The position numbers and the translations under genes are program-made. The notes beneath the pieces are model-generated. The model saw nothing but the letters and a program-made list of their open reading frames with translations. It was not told where the DNA came from and made no database searches. Positions 29,197 to 36,935 of a DNA stretch of 64,000 nt are shown in pieces (within the stretch, counting starts at the first letter, position 1; the number at the start of each line of letters is the position of its first letter). Source of the stretch: Pseudomonadota bacterium (GTDB lineage Bacteria > Pseudomonadota > Alphaproteobacteria > Rhizobiales > Devosiaceae); contig JAEWBN010000009.1 in NCBI GenBank assembly GCA_023391095.1, positions 62,001 through 126,000 of the forward strand, in the 5' to 3' direction.

Positions 29197-30212
29197 TGGG
29201 CCCACTCCGTTTCCGCTTCGGCCATGGCCTGGGCGGTGAGCGCCATTTTCATGGCATTGAAACACCGCTCCTGGGGCATGGCCGTTTCGGTGCGGTTGCG
29301 CACGTCGTCGAGGAACTGGCGGCCAAAAGGCATTTCCACCGCCGCACAGTCGATGTGCCTCGTGCCCTTTTTGTCGACGAGGAAGAGGTGATTGTCGCCC
29401 GGACGGCCGGCGATATCGACATATTTCCTGAGCTCGATGAAGCCCTCGGTGCCCAGGATGGTGAGCCGCCCGTCGCCCCATGTCGGCAGACCCTCGGGCG
29501 TGAACCAGTCGACGCGGATATAGCCGGTGGTGCGGGCGGTGCGCATATGGGCGTCGCCGACATCTTGCAGGCCGGGCCGGTGCGGATGGTTGCGGTTGTG
29601 GACGGAGGCGGAGACCACTTCCCCATCCAGGGCGCCCGAAAAGAACAGGAACTGCTCGAACTGGTGGCTGGCAATGTCGCACAGGATGCCGCCATAGCGG
29701 TTGCGGGTGAAAAACCAGTCAGGGCGATTGTTGAGGCGCAGCGAATGGGGGCCGAGCCCGACCGTGTTGACGACCTCCCCAATGGCCCCGGCGGCGACGA
29801 GATTGCCGGCCTCCACGGCGGCGCGGACTTCGAAATGTTCCGAATAAAGCACGGAAAAGATGCGGCCGGTTTGCCGCTGGACGCGCCTGATGTCGTCGAG
29901 CTGGGCCAGCGTCGTCATGCCGGGCTTGTCGGTGAGCACATCCTTGCCGTGCTGCATGGCGGCAATGGCGATGGCGGCGCGATCGGATGGAATTGCCGCA
30001 GTGGTGATCACCGCAATGGTGGGGTCTTCGAGAATTTCCGTGACATCGGCGACGCGGCGGGCCTCGAGGTATTTCTCGCCAAAGGTCTTGGCGAGGTCAT
30101 CTTCCACCGCGTGGAAGGCGACGAATGTGGCCCCGGCACGCTTGAGGCAATCGACCTGGCCATAGATATGGGCGTGGTTGATGCCGATGGCGGCAAATCT
30201 GATCTCGGTCAT
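29193..30212 (-). CDS. Gfo/Idh/MocA-family NAD(P)-dependent oxidoreductase B
   Basis: This 339-aa protein has an atypical N-terminus (RFAAIGINHAHIYGQ, where the usual GxGxxG is replaced by GINHAH). The EKP motif appears as TDKPGMT. The C-terminal domain includes GGILCDIASHQFEQFLFF with the conserved aspartate and histidine. The modified nucleotide-binding loop suggests a subgroup with different cofactor geometry. It is the first gene of a two-gene unit; its promoter shares the 166-bp divergent spacer with the FAD/Fe-S dehydrogenase gene, which carries two identical palindromes. Confidence 0.86.
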   Translation of the reverse strand: MTEIRFAAIGINHAHIYGQVDCLKRAGATFVAFHAVEDDLAKTFGEKYLEARRVADVTEILEDPTIAVITTAAIPSDRAAIAIAAMQHGKDVLTDKPGMTTLAQLDDIRRVQRQTGRIFSVLYSEHFEVRAAVEAGNLVAAGAIGEVVNTVGLGPHSLRLNNRPDWFFTRNRYGGILCDIASHQFEQFLFFSGALDGEVVSASVHNRNHPHRPGLQDVGDAHMRTARTTGYIRVDWFTPEGLPTWGDGRLTILGTEGFIELRKYVDIAGRPGDNHLFLVDKKGTRHIDCAAVEMPFGRQFLDDVRNRTETAMPQERCFNAMKMALTAQAMAEAETEWAQ

Positions 30213-30327
30213 AGGGGGGGCCCGTCCTCGTTTTGCGCGTGAGACTGGCGCAAAAGGGCTGCTGGGAAAAGGGCGAATTGACCGCTTCCACCCCCCCTCA
30301 TCGCAAAGGGCATCTTCTCAGGCGTGA

Positions 30328-30341
30328 ACTAACATGTTAGT
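30328..30341. promoter_or_regulatory. 14-bp palindrome ACTAACATGTTAGT, copy 1
   Basis: This perfect inverted repeat lies in the divergent spacer between the Gfo/Idh pair and the FAD/Fe-S dehydrogenase. An identical copy lies 29 bp downstream. It is a candidate site for a dimeric regulator, for example of the GntR or TetR type; the regulator is not encoded next to it. Confidence 0.7.
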
Positions 30342-30356
30342 GCTCTGCCATCATGT

Positions 30357-30370
30357 ACTAACATGTTAGT
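30357..30370. promoter_or_regulatory. 14-bp palindrome ACTAACATGTTAGT, copy 2
   Basis: The second perfect copy lies only 8 bp before the ATG of the dehydrogenase gene. There is no Shine-Dalgarno in the remaining space, so the mRNA is probably leaderless or very short-leadered, and the operator would sit on the promoter itself. Confidence 0.7.
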
Positions 30371-30378
30371 TCTTTGCC

Positions 30379-33246
30379 ATGCAGACCCTGACCGCCTCCG
30401 TCCAGCCTAAAGCCCCCGACCCGATCCGCCTTGCCGCCGGGGAGCGCGTTGCTGCCCGGCTCAAGGGAAAGGTCAAAAGCCATATCTATACCGATCCGCT
30501 GATGACCTATGCCTGGAGCGGGGACGCCAGTTGCTACAGGCTGATCCCGGCTGTGGTGGTGTTCGTCAATTTCGAGGACGAGGTGCGCGCGGTGTTCACG
30601 GCGGCGCGGGCCGAAGGGCTGCCGGTGACGTTCCGGGCGGCGGGCACGTCACTTTCCGGCCAGGCGGTGACGGATGGGGTGCTGGCCGTACTGGGCGATG
30701 GCTGGCGCAAGCTTGCCATCCATTCCGGCGCCGAGCAGATCACGCTGGGGCCGGCCATTATCGTCGCAGAGGCCAACCGGGCGCTCAAACCCTTCAACAA
30801 GAAGATCGGGCCGGACCCGGCCAGCCAGGCCACCTGCAAGATCGGCGGGGTGGTCAACAACAATTCGTCGGGCATGTGCTGCGGAGTGGCGCAGAACACC
30901 TATCACACCATGGCGCGGCTCAGGATCGTTCTGACCGACGGCACGGTGCTGGATTCGGGGGATGCGGCGAGCCGGGATGCGTTCCGGGTGACGCATGGAG
31001 CGATGCTGGACGCCTTGCACCAGTTGCATCATGAGGTGATGGCTGACGCAGAGCTGGTGGCGCTGATCCGCAAAAAATACCGGATCAAGAATACGGTGGG
31101 CTATTCGCTCAATGCCCTGGTCGATTACCACGACCCGCTCGACATTCTCATCCACCTCATCGTGGGTTCGGAGGGGACGCTCGGCTTTGTCTCCGAGGTC
31201 ACCTACAACACCGTGCCCGAGCATCCGTTCAAGGCCACGGCGCTGGTGCCCTTTCCCGATCCGCAGTCGGCGGGGCGGGCCATCATCGAAATGGCCAATG
31301 GCGGGGTGCAGGTGACCACGGGCGTCACGGCGGCCGAATATATCGAGCGGCGCGCGCTGGCGACGGTGGAGCATCTGGTGCCCATGGCCCCGCTCCTGCC
31401 ATGGCTTACCCCGGATTCGCCGGCCGTGCTGATCGACGTGACGGCGCCGGATGCGGCCGTGCTGGAGGTGGAGGTCGCGCGGGCGGTTGAGCTCCTGGCG
31501 CGGCATGGGGCCACCCATATCGATTTCTCCACCGACGAAGCGCGCAGCCATGCGCTCTGGGATATTCGCAAGGGCTTTTTCACCTCGGGCGGGGCGGCGC
31601 GGCCCAAGGGTACGTCCATGCTCACCGAAGACGTGGCGGCGCCTATCGAGCGGCTGGCGGATTTCGTCATCGACATGCGCAACCTCCTTGACCGGCACGG
31701 CTATGAGGATGCGATCATCTTCGGGCACGCGCTGGCGGGGAACCTCCATTTCCAGATGAGCGACAATTTCGCCCTGCCCGGCGCGGCGGAAAAGTTCGAT
31801 GCGCTCAACCAGGAGCTGAGCCAGCTGGTGTCCATCGAGTATGGCGGTTCGCTCAAGGCCGAGCACGGCACCGGGCGCGCTATTGCGCCCTTCGTCGAGG
31901 CCGAATGGGGCGCAACGGCCTATGCGATCATGCACCGGATCAAGGCCATCTTCGATCCCGAGGGGCTGCTCAATCCGGGCGTTCTGCTCAATGCCGACGA
32001 CAAGGTGCATATCAAGAATTTGAAGGTCATGCCGCTGGCGGACGAGCTGGTTGATCTGTGCATCGAATGCGGCTTCTGCGAGCCGGCCTGCCCCAGCCAC
32101 CACATGACGCTGACGCCGCGCCAGCGCATCGCCGTGACGCGCGAGCGGGCGCGTATGCGGGCGTCGGGGGAGGACCCGGACCGGCTGGCGCGTTTTGAGG
32201 CGGACTTCCAATATGCGGGCATGGATACCTGCGCGGCGTGCAACCTCTGTTCACTGCGCTGCCCGGTGGGGATTGAAACGGGGACGATGATCCTGGGCGA
32301 GCGGGCGCGGCGGCGGGGCGACACCGCAAGATCCGTGGCCGGATTTGTGGCCGACCACCGTGGCGCTGTCGAAACCATGATGCGCGGCGGGGTGGCGGTG
32401 GCCGACGCGGCGCGCGCGGTCATTCCGGCCCCGGCCGTGGAAGCGGTGACCGAGACGGCGCGGCGAATGACGGGCAAGCGCGTGCCGCGCGTGTCGCGTG
32501 CTTTGCATCACGGGACGGGTGCGCCCAAGGCGCCTGCCCCGACGGGCCGCGAGCAGATCGTCTATTTCCCCGCCTGCCCCAGCCGCATGTTCGGCGCGCC
32601 GAAGACCAGCCACGGCTTGCTCTCGACGCCCGAGGCCATGGTGAAACTGCTGGAACGGGCCGGCTACGACGTGATCGTGCCGGACAAGATCAACGGGCAA
32701 TGCTGTGGACAGCCGTTTCTGTCCAAGGGGTTTCCCCAAGAGGCAGAGAAGGTCGGCGGGGCGCTCAGGTCGGAGCTATCGCAGTTGAGCGAAGCCGGGC
32801 GTCTGCCCGTCGTGACCGATGCCTCGACCTGCGCCAAGCATTTGCGGGAGTTTCCGGGCGAGGCCGTGGTGGCGGATTCGGCAGCGTTCCTGCTGGAGCA
32901 GGTGCTGCCCAAGCTGACCATCACGCAGAAGCTCGATGTCGTGGCGGTGCACCACAATTGCTCGGCGCAGCGCCTCGCCGAGCAGCCGATGACCGAAGCG
33001 ATTGCGCGGGCCTGCGCGAGCGAGATTGCGGTGCTCTCGTCGGTGACCTGCTGCGGCTATGCCGGTGACAAGGGGCTGTTTGTCCCCGAGCTCAACGCCC
33101 ATGCCACGCGGCGGGTGGGCGTGGATATTCCGGCGGGATGTACCCTGGGCGTATCCACGGTTTCGACCTGTGCCTCGGGGCTGAGCGAGCATGCCGGGGT
33201 GCCGTTTGTGGGGCTGGCCAGTTTGCTGGAGTGGGCGAGCCGGTAG
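30379..33246 (+). CDS. FAD-linked and 4Fe-4S 2-hydroxyacid dehydrogenase (YdiJ/GlcD-GlcF fusion type)
   Basis: This 955-aa protein joins two enzymes. Residues about 40-520 form a PCMH-type FAD-binding domain (TFRAAGTSLSGQAVTDG, GVVNNNSSGMCCG) and an FAD-oxidase C-terminal domain (HALAGNLHFQMSDNF, EHGTGR). Next come two ferredoxin-like clusters: C561-x2-C564-x2-C567-x3-C571 and C618-x2-C621-x2-C624-x3-C628. Two CCG domains follow (INGQCCGQPF and SVTCCGYAGDKG), as in GlpC/GlcF. It probably oxidises D-lactate, D-2-hydroxyglutarate or a similar acid and passes electrons to the respiratory chain. The substrate is not evident. Confidence 0.92.
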   Translation: MQTLTASVQPKAPDPIRLAAGERVAARLKGKVKSHIYTDPLMTYAWSGDASCYRLIPAVVVFVNFEDEVRAVFTAARAEGLPVTFRAAGTSLSGQAVTDGVLAVLGDGWRKLAIHSGAEQITLGPAIIVAEANRALKPFNKKIGPDPASQATCKIGGVVNNNSSGMCCGVAQNTYHTMARLRIVLTDGTVLDSGDAASRDAFRVTHGAMLDALHQLHHEVMADAELVALIRKKYRIKNTVGYSLNALVDYHDPLDILIHLIVGSEGTLGFVSEVTYNTVPEHPFKATALVPFPDPQSAGRAIIEMANGGVQVTTGVTAAEYIERRALATVEHLVPMAPLLPWLTPDSPAVLIDVTAPDAAVLEVEVARAVELLARHGATHIDFSTDEARSHALWDIRKGFFTSGGAARPKGTSMLTEDVAAPIERLADFVIDMRNLLDRHGYEDAIIFGHALAGNLHFQMSDNFALPGAAEKFDALNQELSQLVSIEYGGSLKAEHGTGRAIAPFVEAEWGATAYAIMHRIKAIFDPEGLLNPGVLLNADDKVHIKNLKVMPLADELVDLCIECGFCEPACPSHHMTLTPRQRIAVTRERARMRASGEDPDRLARFEADFQYAGMDTCAACNLCSLRCPVGIETGTMILGERARRRGDTARSVAGFVADHRGAVETMMRGGVAVADAARAVIPAPAVEAVTETARRMTGKRVPRVSRALHHGTGAPKAPAPTGREQIVYFPACPSRMFGAPKTSHGLLSTPEAMVKLLERAGYDVIVPDKINGQCCGQPFLSKGFPQEAEKVGGALRSELSQLSEAGRLPVVTDASTCAKHLREFPGEAVVADSAAFLLEQVLPKLTITQKLDVVAVHHNCSAQRLAEQPMTEAIARACASEIAVLSSVTCCGYAGDKGLFVPELNAHATRRVGVDIPAGCTLGVSTVSTCASGLSEHAGVPFVGLASLLEWASR

Positions 33247-33264
33247 GGCGATACCCCCACCCGG

Positions 33265-33285
33265 CCTCCCCCTGATAGGGGGAGG
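33265..33285. repeat. Intergenic palindrome CCTCCCCCT-GAT-AGGGGGAGG
   Basis: A perfect 9-bp inverted repeat lies 19 bp after the dehydrogenase stop. It resembles dispersed intergenic palindromes common in Hyphomicrobiales. It may also act as a terminator, but it lacks a T-tract. Confidence 0.55.
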
Positions 33286-33325
33286 AGCAGAGGCGGTCAT
33301 CACTCCACGTTCGCGACTATGGATG

Positions 33326-33368
33326 TCCAGCAAACGGAAACCCCCGCTTTCGCGGGGGTGACACTGGA
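33326..33368. repeat. Intergenic palindrome with ACCCCCGC/GCGGGGGT core
   Basis: An 8-bp perfect stem (33340-33347 with 33352-33359, loop TTTC) is enclosed by TCCAG (33326-33330) and CTGGA (33364-33368). It resembles widespread intergenic repeats around GCGGGGGT hairpins. It sits between convergent genes and may end transcription from either side. Confidence 0.55.
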
Positions 33369-33415
33369 TTTGCTTTGGTTGGCGTCTGCCGCGGCGCATC
33401 GGCCGCGGGGCGAAC

Positions 33416-34468
33416 TTACTCCGCTGCCTGTTTTTCGGCTTCCGGACGCTGGTCGGTGATGGCCAGTGGTTCGGTGGGGGCGTCGTCGCGCTTGCGGCGG
33501 ATGCGCAGGCGCTTGATGCGGCGGCTGTCGGCGGCGAGGATTTCGAATTCGAAGCCGTCGAGGCCGTTGACGCGTTCGCCGCGCTTGGGCACGTGGCCGG
33601 CAAGGTCGAACACCAGGCCGCCGATCGTATCGACATCCTCGCCATATTCACCCGGCTCGAAATCCGGCCCGATCAGGGCACGGACATCGTCCAGCTCGGC
33701 CCGGGCATTGGCGATAAAGGTATCGGGGCCCGTCCTGCGGATCAGGGCGGCTTCGGCGACGTCGTGTTCGTCCTCGATCTCGCCCACCACCGCTTCGAGC
33801 AGATCCTCGATGGTGACAAGGCCGTCGGTGCCGCCATATTCGTCGACGACGATGGCCATGTGGGTGCGGCTGGCGCGCATCTGCTGAAGCAGGTCTGCCG
33901 CCGGCATGAAGGTGGGCACGAACATGGCCGTGCGGGTAATACCCAGCTTGCCGATCTTCTGGCGCAAGGCGGCCGAAAGCAGTTTGACCGGCACATCCTT
34001 TTCCGGATCGGTGACCGGCTCGGTGATCTTGGCCAGGGCATCCTTGATGTGGATGAAGCCCTTCACATCGTCGAGCCCCTCGTCATAGACGGGGAGGCGC
34101 GAATGGCCGACCTGGCGAAACTTGGCCAGAAGCGTGCCCAGATTGATGTCGGACTGGACCGCGTGAATGTCGGAGCGCTCGACCATGACGTCGTCGACCG
34201 ACACCTTGGATAGCTTGAGCACGTTTTGCAGAATGACGCGCTCGCTCTCCGAAAAGGCTCCGGGCTCGTCACCGGCTTTCTCGTCCAGCGCTTCCTGCAG
34301 ATCATCGCGCAGCGACACACTGCGCAGGGGCATAAGGCCCTTGATCCGTTCCAGAAGGCTCAGCCCCCGCGGCGCGGCGGGGGCGGGACTAGAGGGAGGT
34401 TCCGGGTTTTCGGCCACCCGAGGGGCCATGTTACTGTCGCTGTCGGTCATCATCTCGCGCCGCACCAT
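33416..34468 (-). CDS. corC: CBS-domain hemolysin-family protein (CorC/TlyC type)
   Basis: This 350-aa protein has paired CBS domains (about 95-215, with RLPVYDEGLDDVKGFIHIKD and THMAIVVDEYGGTDGLVTIE). A CorC_HlyC transporter-associated domain forms the end (DTIGGLVFDLAGHVP). It lacks the membrane DUF21/CNNM part, so it is the soluble form, as in E. coli CorC. These proteins are linked to Mg/Co efflux and, in alphaproteobacteria, to the ybeY-phoH cluster. It is downstream of ybeY on the same strand. The N-terminal start is uncertain by a few codons (34468 or 34453). Confidence 0.9.
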   Translation of the reverse strand: MVRREMMTDSDSNMAPRVAENPEPPSSPAPAAPRGLSLLERIKGLMPLRSVSLRDDLQEALDEKAGDEPGAFSESERVILQNVLKLSKVSVDDVMVERSDIHAVQSDINLGTLLAKFRQVGHSRLPVYDEGLDDVKGFIHIKDALAKITEPVTDPEKDVPVKLLSAALRQKIGKLGITRTAMFVPTFMPAADLLQQMRASRTHMAIVVDEYGGTDGLVTIEDLLEAVVGEIEDEHDVAEAALIRRTGPDTFIANARAELDDVRALIGPDFEPGEYGEDVDTIGGLVFDLAGHVPKRGERVNGLDGFEFEILAADSRRIKRLRIRRKRDDAPTEPLAITDQRPEAEKQAAE

Positions 34469-34531
34469 TGCGGCTCTTGGTTGTCCATCGGACGAAAATG
34501 CCCTGCTGTGCGCAGGGTTCCTGGCAGTTTG

Positions 34532-35008
34532 CTAGTCAGCATAGGGATCGTCTATCCCCAGCCCTGCCAATATCTGGGTCTCGAGGGTTTCCATTTTAAG
34601 GGCCTCGTCTTCCTCGATGTGATCATACCCCAGAATGTGGAGAAATCCATGCACCATTAAGTGGGTGAAGTGGTCCTCAAGGCTCTTGCCCAGATCGGCG
34701 GCCTCGCGTTCCAGCGTCTCGCGGGCCAGGGTTATGTCGCCCAGAAGGCCGAAAACCGGGCCGAACGGCTCGATCTGGGGAAAGCTCAGCACATTGGTGG
34801 CGCTGTCCTTGCCACGCCACTGGGCATTGAGCTCGCGCTGTTCTTCGTCGTCGGTGAGCAGCACGGAAATCTCGGCTGCACCCTTGAGCCGCGCCTTGGC
34901 GCCGGCAAGAGCGGCCAGCACGGCTTTTTCGGCCAGATCATCGAAATGCTCGGGCCAGCCATCCGCATTGCGGATGACGGCGATTTCCAGCGGGGGCGTC
35001 GACGGCAT
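34532..35008 (-). CDS. ybeY: Endoribonuclease YbeY (rRNA maturation)
   Basis: This 158-aa metal-dependent RNase takes part in 16S rRNA 3-prime end maturation and ribosome quality control. It has the zinc-binding HGFLHILGYDH motif (three histidines) near residues 116-126 and the upstream ATNVLSFP segment with the conserved arginine/serine patch. Length and position just after phoH (9 bp) are typical of alphaproteobacteria. Confidence 0.96.
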   Translation of the reverse strand: MPSTPPLEIAVIRNADGWPEHFDDLAEKAVLAALAGAKARLKGAAEISVLLTDDEEQRELNAQWRGKDSATNVLSFPQIEPFGPVFGLLGDITLARETLEREAADLGKSLEDHFTHLMVHGFLHILGYDHIEEDEALKMETLETQILAGLGIDDPYAD

Positions 35009-35017
35009 GGGGTGGAT

Positions 35018-36091
35018 TCAGCTCCGGGGCAAGGTGCCCAAAGTGCGCGCCAGACCGTCCCGGTCGCCTTCCTTTTCGGCAAGGCGGCGCGCTGTTTCCT
35101 GCTCATAGGCGCGAACGATGCGGCCCACAAGCGCGTGACGCACTACGTCCTTGTCGTTGAAGCGGGAAATGTGGACCCCCTCGACGCCATCGAGCAGGTT
35201 GACCGCTTCCACGAGGCCCGACTTTTCGCCGCGCGGCAGATCGACCTGGGTCGGGTCGCCGGTGACGATCATCTTGGAGTTTTCGCCCAGACGGGTGAGA
35301 AACATCTTCATCTGCATGGATGTGGTGTTCTGCGCTTCGTCGAGAATGACCACGGCATTAGAGAGGGTGCGGCCGCGCATGAAGGCGAGCGGGGCCACCT
35401 CGATGATGCCAGAGGTGATGCAGCGCTCGACATTTTCGGGCTTCATCATGTCATAAAGCGCGTCATAGAGCGGACGCAGATAAGGATCGACCTTTTCCTT
35501 CATGTCGCCGGGCAGAAAGCCCAGGCGCTCACCCGCTTCAACGGCGGGGCGGGAGAGGATGATGCGATTGATGTCGCCGCGTTCAAGGAGCGAGGCGGCA
35601 TGGGCCACGGCCAGATAGGTCTTGCCGGTGCCGGCCGGGCCGACGCCGAAGACCAGTTCGCTCCGTTCCATGGCCCGCATATAGGCGTCCTGCGCCGGGG
35701 TGCGGGCAACAATGGTGGATTTGCGCGTGGCGATCTGGGCCATGCGCACCTTGCCCTTGCGCTCCAGCGTGGGCAGGCTGAGCTGACTGTCCTCGGTCTC
35801 GATCATGCGGATGACCGCGTCGACATCGGAAATATCGACGCCGCGGCCTTCCTCGAGATTGGCATAGAGCGATTCAAGAACACGACGCGCCTGATCGACC
35901 TTGGACGCCGCGCCCTTGAGCAAAACATGATTGCCGCGCGGCGTGGCCGTCACGGCAAGGCGCTGTTCGATCAAGGCGAGGTTCTGGTCGAAATCGCCAT
36001 AGAGCTGTGCAGCGAGGCGATTGTCTTCAAAAGCGAGTTCGAGTTGCGATGCGAGGGCGTTGTCTGCGGTCGGTGGCAAGTGCCTGCTCAA
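35018..36091 (-). CDS. phoH: PhoH-like ATPase
   Basis: This 357-aa cytoplasmic NTPase of the PhoH/YbeZ type probably acts with YbeY in RNA processing. A short N-terminal KH-like region (to about residue 120) precedes the PhoH domain with Walker A GPAGTGKTY, FLPGDMKEKVDPYLRPLYDAL, and Walker B NAVVILDEAQNT. The only start giving the family N-terminus is TTG at 36091, with GGGAG about 13 bases upstream, so initiation may be weak. It leads phoH-ybeY-corC. The miaB gene that usually precedes it is separated by a vapBC pair. Confidence 0.93.
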   Translation of the reverse strand: MSRHLPPTADNALASQLELAFEDNRLAAQLYGDFDQNLALIEQRLAVTATPRGNHVLLKGAASKVDQARRVLESLYANLEEGRGVDISDVDAVIRMIETEDSQLSLPTLERKGKVRMAQIATRKSTIVARTPAQDAYMRAMERSELVFGVGPAGTGKTYLAVAHAASLLERGDINRIILSRPAVEAGERLGFLPGDMKEKVDPYLRPLYDALYDMMKPENVERCITSGIIEVAPLAFMRGRTLSNAVVILDEAQNTTSMQMKMFLTRLGENSKMIVTGDPTQVDLPRGEKSGLVEAVNLLDGVEGVHISRFNDKDVVRHALVGRIVRAYEQETARRLAEKEGDRDGLARTLGTLPRS

Positions 36092-36252
36092 ACTGGTGTG
36101 GCTCCCGAAGGGGGGCGGCGCGGACTGCGCTGCCCATGCTCAACGACGCTAGGACGATTTGCGTTCGATGTCTGTAGATATTTTGTGACGATGGGGCCGG
36201 AGTGCAAGGGGGACGCATGCGCCAAGGCACGACCATTGAAGCGCGCGCCACA

Positions 36253-36285
36253 AAGTAATACCTTGTGGGGGCGCAATCATTACTT
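36253..36285. promoter_or_regulatory. Inverted repeat before vapBC (candidate autoregulatory operator)
   Basis: AAGTAAT (36253-36259) and ATTACTT (36279-36285) are exact inverted complements spaced by 19 bp. They end 9 bp before the vapB ATG, where VapBC complexes of this type usually bind their own promoter. Confidence 0.55.
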
Positions 36286-36294
36286 GGAGCGAGC

Positions 36295-36531
36295 ATGAGC
36301 ACCGCTGTAACGAGCAAGGGGCAGGTGACGATCCCAAAGCCGGTCCGTGATCTTTTGGGTATTGAGGCGGGCACGCGCGTGGAATTTCACCGCAACGCCC
36401 AAGGCGAGATCGTGCTGAGCAAGGCAGACAAAACCGCGCCGCGACCTAGCCGATTTGCGAAACTGCTTGGCCACGCGGGCCCGGGTCTCAGCACCGATGA
36501 AATCATGGCCATGACGCGCGGCGAAGAATGA
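36295..36531 (+). CDS. vapB: VapB/AbrB-type antitoxin
   Basis: This 78-aa protein has a swapped-hairpin AbrB/MazE DNA-binding domain (TSKGQVTIPKPVRDLLGIEAG) at the N-terminus and a C-terminal tail that should neutralise the toxin. The ATG at 36295 follows GGAG; upstream codons are not part of the family. It overlaps vapC by four bases (ATGA). It is on the plus strand between two minus-strand genes of the miaB/phoH group. Confidence 0.93.
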   Translation: MSTAVTSKGQVTIPKPVRDLLGIEAGTRVEFHRNAQGEIVLSKADKTAPRPSRFAKLLGHAGPGLSTDEIMAMTRGEE

Positions 36532-36935
36532 TACTCGTCGACACCAACATTCTGATCGACATTGCCACGAAAGATTCGACCTGGGCACTCTGGTCGCTTT
36601 CGCAACTGGAGACGGCGTCGCTTTCCGGGCCTTTGCTGATCAACGATGTAGTCTATGCGGAGCTTTCCGTGCGCTATGAGCGTATCGAACACCTCGACGA
36701 CTTTCTGGGCCAGGCCGAGGTCGAGATGGTGCCGCTCTCAAAAGCCGCCCTATTTCTCGCCGGCAAGGTCTTTGCGCAATACCGACGGTCGGGAGGCCTA
36801 AAGACAGGTGTGATGCCCGATTTTTTCATCGGGGCTCACGCGGCAACGAGCCAGATACCCCTGCTGACGCGAGACACACGCCGCTACGGGACTTATTTCC
36901 CCGGACTCACGCTGATCGCGCCACCGGGCAATTAA
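36528..36935 (+). CDS. vapC: VapC-type PIN-domain ribonuclease toxin
   Basis: This 135-aa PIN nuclease has all acidic residues of the metal site: Asp5 in VDTNILID, Glu in VVYAELS, Asp in MPDFFIGAHA and Asp in LTRDTRRY. It probably cleaves tRNA or rRNA when VapB is degraded. The stop TAA shares the TTAA tetramer with the stop of miaB on the opposite strand, so the cassette abuts miaB without any spacer. Confidence 0.93.
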   Translation: MILVDTNILIDIATKDSTWALWSLSQLETASLSGPLLINDVVYAELSVRYERIEHLDDFLGQAEVEMVPLSKAALFLAGKVFAQYRRSGGLKTGVMPDFFIGAHAATSQIPLLTRDTRRYGTYFPGLTLIAPPGN

